Position numbers and translations under genes: made by a program. The notes beneath the pieces were generated by a model. The model did not search any database and was not told where the DNA came from. It saw only the letters and a program-made list of their open reading frames with translations. From the NCBI GenBank assembly GCA_037127255.1, contig JBANSL010000003.1:498501-562500 (forward strand): a stretch of 64,000 nucleotides of DNA, written 5' to 3'. Positions 51,668 through 63,772 of this stretch are shown here, piece after piece. Each line of letters starts with the position of its first letter. Position 1 is the first letter of the stretch. This DNA comes from Persicaria tinctoria. Lineage: Eukaryota; Streptophyta; Magnoliopsida; Caryophyllales; Polygonaceae.

Positions 51668-52286
51668 GCCGAGCACGCAAGTGCAACTTGTTGGCTAAAA
51701 ATGCCGTTGCACTTGAGGGGGCGTGTTGGAATGTGGTTGTCCCACATCGGTTATCTAGAGAATCCTTGAACAACATATAAGGTTGGTGGGCTACTCCTCT
51801 CATTGCCAATTGGTTTTGAGATGGAACCCCGTTCGGGTTTCTGTGTTGTTCGAGTCTCCCGTATGTGGGCCCGCACACACGACCTCCCTCCAGCGTCTTG
51901 ACCCGCACCAGGACCAACCGAGTTTAACATGGTATCAGAGCCGGGTTCGGCTAGTTTCGGTCTTCGGATTGGTGGGGTCGTTGGCTGGCCTTGTGGCATG
52001 TCGCGGGCATTGGTTCCCATATAAGCGCATGTGGCAAGCGCAACTTGTTGGCTAAAAATGTCGTTGCACTTGAGGGGGCGTGTTGGAATGTGGTTGTCCC
52101 ACATCGGTTATCTAGAGAATCCTTGAACAACATATAAGGTTGGTGGGCTACTCCTCTCATTGCCAATTGGTTTTGAGATGGAACCCCGTTCGGGTTTCTG
52201 TGTTGTTCGAGTCTCCCGTATGTGGGCCCGCACACACGACCTCCCTCCAGCGTCTTGACCCGCACCAGGACCAACCGAGTTTAACA
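51668..52286 (+). mobile_element. TRIM retrotransposon with two identical LTRs
   Basis: LTRs at 51724-51929 and 52081-52286 are both 206 bp, begin TGTTGGAATGTGG and end GAGTTTAACA, and are identical by my reading. The 151-bp interior starts with TGGTATCAGAGC (initiator tRNA-Met primer site) and ends with the polypurine tract GAGGGGGCG. No protein is encoded, as expected for a terminal-repeat retrotransposon in miniature. An extra partial interior (51668-51723) precedes the first LTR, so the array was once longer. Confidence 0.9.
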
Positions 52287-53777
52287 ATTAGTCCTCCGTT
52301 GTCGTCGTCATCACCGCCACCCCAGGATGTTGAAGGGAATTGAAGCCCTAGTCCTCCGGTGGTTGTAGGCGGGAGGAGTTGCCTACTGGTTGTGGCTCAA
52401 GGTAAAGTGCGGCTTCAAGTCGCACTTTATCCTTCTTTTTTCTTCAAAAAAAAAAGAAATAAACACCCGTTCAAATCGTGTTTTACCCAGAATTATGAGT
52501 AAAACGTGACTTGAAACCGCGTTATTATATTATAACAAAATATAATTTTCCTCTCTTGCCAGCTTCAAATTGGATTTGCACAAGAAATAAACGCGGTTTT
52601 AACCACATTTCTCTGTGAAACCTGCAAAAAATGAATATTTTTTGTAAATATTTTGGTAACTGTAAATATTTTTAGTGAATATTTTGAAGAAAAAAAACCT
52701 AAATTTAAATATAAAAACATGTAATCATATTGTAAATACATGCTAATCAAACGAATCTATAATATTCTATTTTTTCCTGAATAAGAAAACCTTGATTATA
52801 TATACAAATCGATCAATACGTACGAAAATTGATAGAGCAAATTAAATAAATTATTTCAGACAATATACTCCATATATTACTGTATACTCCGATCCACTAC
52901 TGTGGAGTGTGGAGTAACAAATACGTACGGTACTACACTACTGTAGTAATTAAAATGCGGAGTATAATTAAAATGATTTTGTTGAGATGTGTTAATTAGT
53001 CAAATCTATCCATGAAGAATTGAAGATAGACAATGACTAGTTATATATCATAATATGCTCGATCTGAAAATTATATTTATCATTTATTCTTTATGTACAT
53101 TTTTAAAGGACGATTAAAACTTTATAAAATATTAAACTTTTTATTAACATATATATTTTTTCATAATTTCATATTGTATAATATTTATAATATATTAAAG
53201 TATATATATATAAAAAATTATGATATGTGTATCTATTTTCTTTTATTATTATATCTTATCTTCTTAATTAATAACACAAATTGTATTTAAAATAGATTAT
53301 TTTAGTGCATGCTATGCACATGACATGATATTTTTAGATAGTTATATATCATAGATTATTTTAGGGCATGATATTTTAGGATAGTACGATAATTATTATA
53401 GGTTGTTTTATGTCTTTGAATAATGATAAATAATTATAATAAAAAATACATAATAATTGTGAGTGCAACACGTAGGATTAGGGGGTTCTGTTTTAATATG
53501 TGTATATAGATATATAGATATATAAATACAATAGATCATTTATGAACACCTCTTACAGGGTAATATGTGAACAAATTATCTAAAGTGTTTAATTAAAAAG
53601 ATCATTGTTAGAGATTTACATGAAATTTTGATGAGAAAAATTATTCAGATGTAATGTTTATTCATATATAACTCATACAAATAAATATGAATAATCATTT
53701 AAGTTACAACACGTAAATAATTTTTATATGAAAAAACTATATATATATATAATATTAATAATTATATTATGTCAAAT
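52287..53777. other. AT-rich intergenic with a small hairpin
   Basis: A perfect 9-bp stem, TAAAGTGCG with CGCACTTTA, lies near 52404-52430. The rest is AT-rich with no gene recognised. Confidence 0.5.
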
Positions 53778-53785
53778 GAATATAT

Positions 53786-54710
53786 TTTTTTTGGTGTGAA
53801 AACGTGAGAGGCTGCTCTCATCAAATAAAGAAAATAGAATCCAAGGGCTACACAGGAATTAAACGGGGAGTAGCCCTTCCCCTAGTATCCGCGTCAACAA
53901 TAACTTCCACCTCTAAGGGCGGGATTAGGATTCTATGAACACCAAAAGGATAAGAAAAGGCTAGCGCCGCGAGGGAGTCAGCGACCGAGTTCGCTTCCCT
54001 GAAGACATGCCTCAACTGGGTCTCCCAGTCTCGGCTCAGTAAGCTCCGGCACTGCTGTACCAGGCTAGAAAGTGGGTGGTGACGGTCCACTCCCTTCTGA
54101 AGGAGCGTGATGGCAGTCCGAGAGTCCGACTCCACAATCACGTGCTTGTAACCTTCCTCCCATGCTAATCGGAGCCCCTCAAACAGGCCCCACAACTCAG
54201 CCACCGGCACAGTTGCACACCCGACGTGGCGCGCGAAGCCGATCAACCATTGACCCTCGGCGTCCCGCAACACACCACCCGCGCCGGCGCTCCCATCCTT
54301 CGCAACCGCTCCGTCAACATTAACTTTGACCCACCCTGCAGTCGGCTTTTCCCAACGTATATCCACCGTCTGCTTCTCGATAACGACTTTCCGGGCACCA
54401 AACCGGTTCAAAGCAGAACCATACTCACGCGCTTTATCCATAATAAACTGCGCTCGATCCACCAAACAATCTTTGCCATTGAACACTCGATCGTTCCGCC
54501 ACCTCCACACCCACCAAAGAGCCAATGCAAAAGCACCAGCCCACTCAATCCCTCCGATCAAAGTCGCAGCAGTGAGCAGATTCATCCGAATCCAGGAGGC
54601 GAAAGGAATCTCAAAAAATTCCTGACTGCAAGCCTGCCTACCAAGAGCCTTCCAGAACCCATCGATCTTAGGACACTTCCTAAACAGATGATCGAGAGTC
54701 TCAGCCCGGC
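53786..54710 (-). mobile_element. 5'-truncated LINE: zf-RVT end and RNase H
   Basis: One frame runs from about 54710 to the stop at 53848. It begins in the reverse-transcriptase zinc-binding motif (RRAETLDHLFRKCPKIDG) and continues through ALWWVWRWRNDRVFNGK to an RNase H domain. RNase H motifs are WVKVNVDGAVAKDGSAGAGG, VAELWGLFEGLRLAWEEG, VIVESDSRTAITLL and FREANSVADSLAALA, with the acidic residues in place. The reverse transcriptase and endonuclease are missing. A 7-bp A tail and an 8-bp target duplication, GAATATAT on the plus strand (53778-53785 and 54711-54718), mark a target-primed insertion. Confidence 0.88.
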
Positions 54711-55085
54711 GAATATATAATTATAGTGTTATATCAAACGGTCAACTTTCAAAGCTCGAAGCAAAGAATATATTCGCAGCTTCCACCAAAATTCAATATA
54801 ATTAACATTAATAAGAGGAAAAAAGAAGGAAAAAAAAAAAGGAGGTGAAGATTTCGGATGTGATAGCAAACCCTGCTTTTTGGAAAGAGCCAAGAAAGAG
54901 AGACCCAATTTATAGAGATCAAAGTCATGGATAAGCTCGATCAATTTTTAATGTCAAAACGCAGCTTAAAAAAGAATAAAATTTCATTTAAAAATCTAAA
55001 GATTAAGATTTTCTTATAATATAAAGTTGGAATAAAATTATTAAAATTTCAACATTCATTATTTTTAATTTGACGTGGGATATAT

Positions 55086-55240
55086 TCATAATATACGGTA
55101 GGTCATATGACGTGGGGGGTCACGCATGTCCGAGCGTATTATGCGCTAACCAAGCCGAGTGAGGTTCCATCCTAAAACCAATTGATGTTACGTATGCAAG
55201 GTTTGAATTTATCATTTTATTCGTGCAGGATGTTATTTCA
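55086..55240 (-). mobile_element. TRIM LTR remnant (minus strand)
   Basis: Shares GACGTGGGGGGTCACGCATG-type and TCCATCCTAAAACCAATTG sequence with the LTR at 43347-43533. It has no primer site or second LTR, so it is a solo or decayed LTR. Confidence 0.65.
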
Positions 55241-57960
55241 CATCTTTCCACATATATAATTCAATTAATTAATTGAATTGCATGTTTAATTTCTTCCATA
55301 AATAGTAAAAATAAAACTACACATCATATAAGATTTCACATTTTTTCCATTTTAGCAGTGTGCAGTAGAGTATGCACTATGCAGTATGCACACCAACTTT
55401 ACTATTTAAGTATTATTTTGCTTTTATTAATTATAAAGAAGATGACCTAATGATCAACTTTTGAAAAAAATAATATTTTTTCAAAAACTATAAATGTATT
55501 TTTTTTAAATAAATTCATATATATTTAAACTTATAAAAAGACAATGAATAGCTAGCAAGGGATATTTATCACAAAATACACAACTGCTTAATTAAACAAT
55601 GACTTATCGAGACACAGTTTCATCAAACTCAACAAGATTCTATATCAAAATCAAGTAACAATGAAAAAAGTAAACCACTAACCTTATATATTATTTAAGT
55701 AATATCAATATTTCAATATGGGACAACCACGTTCCAAACTGACAACCTTAGAAACCACCTAACTTACGTACAATATTATCCCACACAACAGAATGAATCT
55801 AATTAATGTGCTTCGTTGCGGGATATATTGAAATATTGTTATTAATTATAATTACTAATTAATTGTAACTTGCTCAAAAGAAATTAATTGTAACTTAATT
55901 TTCATATAATACATTTTTTTTTTTGCGGAATTAAATAGACAGAATCTAAAAAGATGGATATGTAGAAGAAAAAAGAAAATGGGATTTGCCGATAGTGTTT
56001 GTTGGCCGACAAACCAACCACGTAGGCTCTTATTATTAGTTGTTGTTGTGTCACTTTGTGCTTCCCACTCGCTTTTTTTTTCTTCATTTTTCACTCTTGT
56101 ACTACTTATACCATATAGTACTTATTGGAGTCTGTTGAGATCCGTGACTAACAATAAAAAGATTAGCCCATCAACTTATATATTAGGTTTAATTTGTTCA
56201 AACTTTTTGACGTGGGGCAGTTTTATCCTTTTATATCTCAATACCATATATTAATTTAATTTCCACAATATAATTACTTCTATAATTTGGATTATATTAT
56301 ATTTATTTATATATAGTGAAACATTATTCTTTTTTGTTTCTAATATCCAAAATTTGAAGCATAAAAATATAGATAGGATAAAATCCCTTTTTTGGGGAGA
56401 CCAGATTCGATAAATTAATTAGTTGCAAAGTATATATAGATTAACTAATGTATAGTATGAACACGTTCCTCCCATTCAAAAAATTTAGCCTATAAAAAAA
56501 CGGTGATTTGATAATCATATAAATATATATATTTACCTTTTTATCCGATCCCTAACTTTACATCACTTTTACACTAATAAAGGTTAACTCGATCTAGACC
56601 GGTTGTTTCAACGGTATCAAACAAATTAGTTAATTGGCGGGAGTTCATCCGATCCTTTTGCCGCCTTTTCATTATCAACGACTTTAAACCGATGCTTTTC
56701 AAATTTCAACCGTCAACATTAATTACATATATAACTCGACTCTTCTAAAACCTCATCCTTGTCAAATTTTCACTTTTTTTTTTCTAACATATACGGAGTA
56801 TATTGTAAGGATATAAATTAAGAAATTAAATTTAAAAAGGTTATGTAAATTTCAATCAATATTTAATGCGAAATAATTTTTAAAAAAATAATAAAATTAT
56901 TGAAATTTAAAAATGTTTTGAAATCTAATATTTTTTTTGAGCATACCCTTAGGGCTGATGACATATAGATTTGATAAATATTTTTTATGTTAATTTTAAA
57001 GAGGATTTATATACATATTAATTATTAATTAGTACGTAAAAACAAAAAGGATAGCTAGTATGAAAAATATGAAATAATAGATAATTGACTGATTAATAAA
57101 ATAATGGTACAGAATAGGAATAAATATATCCTTAATTAATTTGAAAATGTGAATGTGATATTTTTTGGGGGTTTGAAAGAAGAAAGGAATTTGAATGTGA
57201 ATAAGTTGAAAGGCAATGGAGACTTGAAATGTAATGTAATGGATAATGACGATGACGCAAAAGCAGCTCACACTTTTTCAATTCATTCCTTCTGCATTGG
57301 CATTGTCTGTGTACTCCATTTTTATATCATTATATATAGTTGGAAAACTTATACTGAGTATATATGTATTAAATATTTTTTTTTCAAAAAAACTCAGCTA
57401 AATGGAAAACTAAATTTAATGCAACTATATGATCGAAGTGGCCGGGTTAATTTGCTTGTTAAAAAATACTAATAAATAAATTATATATATATATATAATT
57501 GAATAATAATTCGAGTTTAGATAGGTTTTAACTCGATATAGTCGATAAAGGTAAAGAAAAAGTGAAAAAAGGAGATAGGAGATAGGAGATGGAGTGGAAT
57601 GCAATTCAGTGGTAGCCAATGGGGGTAGGTTGTCGGTACCCGACACAACAAACAAACAAACGCCCGGCCAGGCTTCAGCTGCTGACAAATCCCAGTAGTT
57701 TACTTGTAGTCCACTCCTTACTGTCACGCGTCGGTTGCACTTCCTTGTGCCACCCCGTCTTCCACCTGCACTACCCGGTGGCTTTCCCCTCACCTCCCTC
57801 CACTACTACAGTACTCCATTAGTATCTCCGCGTGTTTGCTGACGGCTGCATATATATATATATATTATATATCCGGGTACGTGGCCACCGCTGCTTCCCA
57901 TTTTTTTATGATCCATATATACTCCTACTTAATTATATGCTACATCGGAATACATAACAA
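55241..57960. other. AT-rich intergenic DNA
   Basis: No supported gene over 2.7 kb. The less AT-rich part (57240-57840) contains short ORFs without recognisable domains. TA microsatellites lie at about 57482-57500 and 57850-57866. Confidence 0.5.
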
Positions 57961-58745
57961 TAACATATATACTCCCTCCATTTTTATAAAATAGTTGTAA
58001 ATGTGTTGAAATTAAAGATGATATGTGATAGATCCAGGAATGTCAAAAGTACGTGCTCTCTTAGTCTTGAGATTGAACAAGAGGAATCACATGTACGTAA
58101 TATGTTACTCTTGTTGAACTTGAACGTACTTGAATTTTTAGGGTAACTTAACTAAGTTTAATTTAACTACTCTTAAAATTTGTTAGAAATTTGACAGTGG
58201 ATCGACGACACTAGTTTGAGATTAGATTTGATTATGCTAACTTGTGCAGTTGCCTCCATCATCATATCTCTTGTCATTGATCTACTGCGTTAAGTTGTAG
58301 CACGTACCACCACTCGACCGGGAAGCTCTTCATTAACGTGATCAGTGTTAACATAGTTGAGTTAAGCATCTAAGTATTTTTTAGGTATCCGTCTATTCGT
58401 AATTACTTTTTAAATTGGAAAATAATTCGAGTCCACTAATTTACCAATACTTGTTACTTACTCTTGCAAATATAAGACCTTTTTCTTTTTTGACAAGTTA
58501 TTTATTGAGCTAAAACTCCATGAAATATTCATTTTTTTTTACATACATAGTATTATACATATTAACAATATGTATAAGATCGACTATGTAAAAAAAATTA
58601 ATATTTCATTGAGTTTTTAGCTCATTAAAAAACATATCAAATAGTAAAGGGACTTATATATTTTATAACGTACCGATAGAGTATTAGACATTTCTTCATG
58701 CTGTTATAGTCTTATAGACTTTTTTTTGGTCGATATTCTTATATA

Positions 58746-59222
58746 CTCCCTCCGTTTCCTTTTAAGTGACTTTTTCAAGTCATGCACTTAATTTTAGAAC
58801 GATAAAAACTATATTAAATATTAATATTTTAATACTACCTCCGTTCGGAAAAACTTGACACTTTACTATTCATGCACGTTTTTTTAGGAGATAAAAACTA
58901 TATAAAATATCTAGTTTTTTTAATAATTTTTTTAACAACTTCGTAGTTATTATTAATAAGTACAAACTTGTTAAAAAAATTTTATAAAAAAATGAATATT
59001 TTATATAGTTTTTTATCGTTGTAAAAAAGCGTGCATGAATAGTAAACGACAAGTTTTGTCGAACGGAGGGAGTAATATTTTTTTAATAATATGATACTTA
59101 TTACCAATAAGTATGAGATTATCGAAAAAAATATTTTAAAAAATTATTATTTCATATAATTTTTCACACCTTAAAAAACGTGCATAACTAGTAAAAAGTC
59201 AATTAAAAGGAAACGGAGGGAG
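58746..59222. mobile_element. Outer Stowaway-like MITE (interrupted)
   Basis: Ends CTCCCTCCGTTTCCTTTTAA and TTAAAAGGAAACGGAGGGAG are perfect inverted repeats flanked by TA on both sides. The inside carries another MITE (58835-59072); without it the outer element is about 240 bp. Confidence 0.88.
58835..59072. mobile_element. Inner Stowaway-like MITE nested in another
   Basis: Starts CTACCTCCGTTCGGAAAAAC and ends TTTTGTCGAACGGAGGGAG, with TA duplications at 58833-58834 and 59073-59074. At 238 bp, it is the same family as the copy at 63773 to the window end. Confidence 0.9.
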
Positions 59223-59224
59223 TA

Positions 59225-59787
59225 TAGAGTTTATAAAATATACAAACCAAACACCATTAGCTACCTAGTTGATGAGTTTAAATGAGCTTTTTGTTCAATA
59301 AATCTCGCAAAATATGCAACTAATGCTTTAAAAGGACAAAAACATCAAAGTTTGAATCACTTTTTTTTTTTTTATTGTAAATGTCTATAAAATATGAACC
59401 GAATAATAATGTGTGCATAAAAAAAAAAGACAAAAAAAAAACGAAGCTATTCGCGCATAAACATGCGCAATTTACAGGCCGTAAATAAAAAATACTGCAC
59501 TCTCAATCAGTCGGTAGCAGTTAGGAATAGGGTAGCACAGGTGTGGGCTCGCGCGCAAAACCCGCTATATGTGAACGGTCAACCGTCAGGCGTCAGCCAT
59601 AAGTGGGCCCCATTGTGATTCGTCCCGATCAGGTTGCAACTGTCATTAACGGACTCTAAACGCCCGTTCATCCATTCCTTCACTACTTATTTACGGAGTA
59701 TTGTCAGGAAAATAACTTGCAAATTCAAAATTTGAATCCACAAATTAAAGTCGCAACCATATGCCCAAATAAATAAAAAAAAAAAAA
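59225..59787. other. Intergenic, no gene seen
   Basis: AT-rich then moderately GC-rich (59500-59690). No coding segment recognised. Confidence 0.5.
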
Positions 59788-60560
59788 ACCCAAAAATAAT
59801 ACGAATTATCAACGGTGAACCAAAAATAATACGAACTTTCAAAACTACCAATTCATATATAAACTATAACCCATTAAACCAAATCGATTCCATTTCTCAA
59901 ACCCTAAACCCCAAACTACCCAAATACCACCCGCCCCACCGAATGGGCATCGTCGGCGGCACTGCAAGTGACGACGCAGTTGCGGCGGTGATAAGGAGGT
60001 GGCAACTCCTCCACCGCAGCTCCACCATCTCCACCCCTCCCCGGCGGCGCCTCCGCGGAGGAGAGCGGCTCGGGAGCATCCGACGACCATCGCCCCCTCC
60101 AGCAGCAGCTTCGACAGCTCAGTCAAAGCGGTGTCGTTTGTGTGCGTCGCCACCGCCATCCTCATCTCCATGTTCCTCGTCATGGCCATCTTCGAGCGCT
60201 TCCTCCGCCCCAATTCCCCCTCCCCCAACCCTCGCCCTCCTCCTCCGCCGCCCCCTCCTCCTCTTGCGGTGCTCGCCGCCAGGGCCTCGATTAACATGGC
60301 GATTAAACCAAAATTGGTAAAGGGTCTGCCATCCCGTGGTCTCGCCGGCGGCCATCTGGTTGCCGCCGACCTCAATCGTGTTGCAGGTCCGCCATCGCCG
60401 GCTTCAAGGCTTCAACGGTTCAAGGCTTCAAGTTCTACATATAGGTAAAGTTAATTAAATTCTGAATTTTATAAATTTGGTCACAATTTATTATTAATTA
60501 TCTATTGAGTCACAATTTATTATTTTTTGTTCACCGTTGATAGTTCGTATTATTTTTGGT
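59788..60560. mobile_element. Inverted-repeat element carrying an ORF (Pack-MULE-like)
   Basis: A 33-bp sequence containing AATAATACGAATTATCAACG (59788-59820) is matched in inverse orientation at 60529-60560 with one mismatch and one indel. The pair encloses 0.7 kb of GC-rich sequence with a membrane-protein-like frame. Target duplications were not identified. A Mutator-like element that captured gene sequence is a reasonable but unproven reading. Confidence 0.5.
59999..60448 (+). pseudogene. Pro-rich single-TM protein fragment inside the IR element
   Basis: This open frame of about 150 codons holds a hydrophobic span, SVKAVSFVCVATAILISMFL (residues about 41-60, continuing VMAIFERFL). A proline stretch at about residues 71-88 follows. 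Similar short membrane segments occur in uncharacterised plant proteins. No ATG begins the frame; the nearest upstream ATG (59943) is in another frame. It is probably a captured or frame-shifted gene piece. GC content is far above the surroundings. Confidence 0.35.
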
Positions 60561-62020
60561 CATTTTGCCTAAAAAAAACCTTTGTGAATCTAATTAAAAA
60601 ACTAAGCTAATTAAAATTTGAAAAAAAAATCCGAATTAAATATCTTATTAAATATCTTTTTAGGTATATAATAAAAAAGTCGATAATAATAATGACAAAT
60701 CAAATTAAATTGACTATCTACTACGGTGTACTAAACATAATACATTTAAAAAGAACATTAAATAATAAAAATTGGAGTCGCGGAACCCCCTTTTTGGGTT
60801 GAAGAACACCCACACGCCCCCATCCCCTGCTCACCCCCAGGGGCGGATCCTTTAAAGGATCGGGGGTGGCAGTCGACCCCCAATCAAAAATAAAATTTAA
60901 TATACATATTTCTTTCGTCGATAGCTTCGATTTGATATATTATAGCTCAAATCCGATAATTGAGTAAAAAGTTATAAACGTTTCAAGACTGAAGTGATAT
61001 AAATTATATATTTTTCAATTCACATCATTTACCAAATTAATACAGTTCTATCATACTCATCATTTGTTAAATTTTATAACTTAATACTATAATTAAACCC
61101 GAAAATTTTAAATATTGATGATTTTTTCGAAAAAAAAAAATAGAAATCAATTTTTCGTCCCCTCAACTAAACGCTTCAGGATCCACCACAGCTCACCCCG
61201 TTCTCCATAGTAGGTCATACCACCGGCCCCCACCCACATCCTCAATCTCATCTCTGGCCGCCCATACCAAGCGAGTATCTCGCCCATTCTAGGACTCGTT
61301 TATTGCCGTCCTGGATTTGCCCTCCTCTCGTTTCTCGGTTCGGTGAAGGCAAGTCGACTCTTCTCTAAACTATCAATCGATTTGTGGCTTTCGACCTGGT
61401 GTGCTTCCTCTTCGAGCTCGCTCGGGCCTTCTAGCCAGTTTCGTTGATTTCCTTTTTTTTGGGGTGGGGGGGGGGGGGCATTGGGTTGGGTTTGTATGGG
61501 ACGCCCTATCCGCAGTCTTCCTCCTTCCTACTTCCCCTTTTGCACATGCATAACCTCTGGATTCAGTGTAGTGGCGCCCGCTCGTTGCCATTCCACTCCA
61601 TTGGGTTCCTGTGTTGTCGTCGTTGTTGCACTCCTTTGTCGACGCCAATGGATCATCTGCCTGGGTGTGGCGTCAGACCTTGAACCATGGCTAGCCCTTT
61701 TTCGGGCCTTTTCGCTTCCTACTGTTCGTTGTCTTCTGTTGGGCAGCGATTTTGTTTCATCGTCATTGTCGTCGGTGAGGTAGTCTGGTTGGCAATCTAG
61801 TGTTTGTCTTCGTCGGTGCTCGGGTTGCCTTCCTTGGTGTGCAAGGGTTAACTTTCTCCGACTTGCACGCCCCATTGTGGAATAAGAAAAAAATTAACCA
61901 CCAAAACAACTTATAAATAGGAAAAAAATAATACCTGAAAGGGCTCGGAATGAATACCTTGTAGAAATCCTAAAAGGGTCCGAAAATTCCGAAAGGGCTT
62001 GGAAAACAAAATTTCAAATT
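60561..62020. other. Intergenic, mixed composition
   Basis: Contains CAGGGGCGGATCC near 60838, which resembles a hAT-type end, without a clear partner. A poly-G tract lies at about 61461-61479, followed by GC-richer sequence (61200-61870) with low-complexity ORFs. No gene supported. Confidence 0.4.
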
Positions 62021-62025
62021 AAACT

Positions 62026-62150
62026 ATATGTGTGTGTGTGTGTGAGAATTCGAGAAACCGGTCGGGTCGTATGTATTTGGCTTTGTTTCTGGTGTCTATC
62101 TATATGTGTGTGTGAGAATCCGAGAAACCGGTCGGGTCGTATGAAAACGG
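62026..62150. repeat. Direct repeat with TG microsatellite
   Basis: TATATGTGTGTGTG followed by GAATYCGAGAAACCGGTCGGGTCGTATG occurs twice, about 75 bp apart. Confidence 0.85.
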
Positions 62151-62817
62151 GAGTCGTGTTAGGTTTTAATTTTTTTTTTTTGGTTATAAGGTTGGGATCT
62201 ACAACTTTACACAAAAACTTAAGTCGTTGAGTAGAAAATTTACCACTGCTTATATTTTGGTTTGTTATACCACACACAATCAACGTGGGATGGTATATCT
62301 TTTTGTATCCCAACAGTGTGTGTATGAACGTGCATAAGACAGAGTCTTCACATGCATCTGCATAATGTATGTATGTGCTGCGGTGTGTCAGTTAATCACC
62401 AACACCGTACCCTATCGGTAAATTTCAATTATGATCAAGATCCGCACCCAATATCAACATACTTTTTTCAGTTTTTGCTTTGGTCGATTAGTTTAGGCAT
62501 GATTATAGGGTTCGTATGGGACGGAGTTAATAAACTGTGTAATATAGTAAAATTTATAAATTGTTAGTAAAACTAAAAGTAGTTAAAAATTTAAACAACA
62601 AGATAATCTCCGTATGGGACGAAAAACAGTTTATTGTAAAAAGTAGAGTTTATTTGGTTTTTATTAGGGGTATTGTGGTACTTTCAAACAAAAAAAACAG
62701 AGAAGGGGTAAAACAGTGCTTGTGTAAAATAAACACCAAATAAGCACCCTTATCTAGCCTTTTTTTAACACAATTTTTAACACGTTTTTTGTTTATTAAT
62801 TTGGCCATCCAAACAAC

Positions 62818-63055
62818 CAACTTGGTTGGGTTCGGGTCAATTACATTCGGGTCGGGTCACTGATGAGTCGGGTCAAATCGGTCAAAATTTTTATGTCGGA
62901 CTTGGTCGGGTCGGATTCGATCAAAATGAAATTTAGATTGGTCGGGTTTCGGTTAAAATCGGGTTGGACCCATTCGGGTTTTCGGTCAGAATCGAGTCGG
63001 TCTCATTCGGGTTTCGGGTCGGTTTCATTCAGGTTTCAAGTATAAGCGGGTCTAC
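62818..63055. repeat. CGGGT-rich degenerate repeat
   Basis: Many copies of (T)CGGGT(C/T) with short variable spacers, for example ATTCGGGTCGGGTCA and CATTCGGGTTTCGGGTCGGT. The overlapping ORF (Ser/Phe/Arg repeats) is a by-product of the repeat and is not called as a gene. Confidence 0.75.
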
Positions 63056-63772
63056 GTTTGTTTCAAACTTTTAATTTTTTGGGTTGAATTTGTTGAATCA
63101 TGTTCGTTCGGGACTTTCAGATCTATTTTATTAAATTGAATATGTAATTCATGTTATTTATATATGTATTTCAAAAAGTGTTTTTAGTAAAATTAAATAT
63201 GCTTCAATATATAAGCTAATTAAATATGTAATTCATTGTAATTTCCCATAGTTGTATCATACAAGTATGGTAAATTGCAATACAATACTCAAATTGGCTA
63301 GCTAACATAGCAATATTAGAAGTAGAATATACTTTGTCTCTTGAAATAAATAAGCTTCCTATATAATTAATTAGGTGTCGTTTGTTTATATAAAAAAAGG
63401 AATGCAAAAGTAAGGTATTAAATTTTACATATAAAATGTATATATAATCATCATTTTTGTGAGCTTAGAGATGGTGGGGGATTGTTAGACCATCCTAGAG
63501 GTATTAATTACCCTTCTTCAAATTAGGGAATTGAATAGAAGAATAATAAATTTTGTATGGAAAATGGTAGAGGAAGGGGCCGGAATGATTAGAACAGTAA
63601 TCAATGAATTTTAACTTAAATATAGATTACATTTATAAGGATAATCATTATCTTTCTCTACAAAAACAAACGGAGTAAAATACTTACTCCGTATATAAAT
63701 TAAGGTCGGTAAGGAAACGTATTTTGACTCAAATCACTTTAATTTCTATCTTCAACCCTATAGAAGTAATTA
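63056..63772. other. AT-rich intergenic DNA
   Basis: No gene seen. GTGTCGTTTGTTT (about 63375) and AAACAAACGGAG (about 63664) may be the ends of a roughly 300-bp MITE, but this is weak. Confidence 0.4.

Noticed and set aside
51550..52343. Cys/Pro-rich ORFs repeated several times
   Set aside because: They are translations of the TRIM LTRs in both strands and copy with the LTR, not as genes.
57425..57793. Minus ORF of 122 codons
   Set aside because: No domain, composition follows the local sequence, and it runs into an AT microsatellite region.
62863..63045. Repeat-like protein ORF (SRSHSGFGS pattern)
   Set aside because: A direct by-product of the CGGGT DNA repeat; no start context or extended frame.
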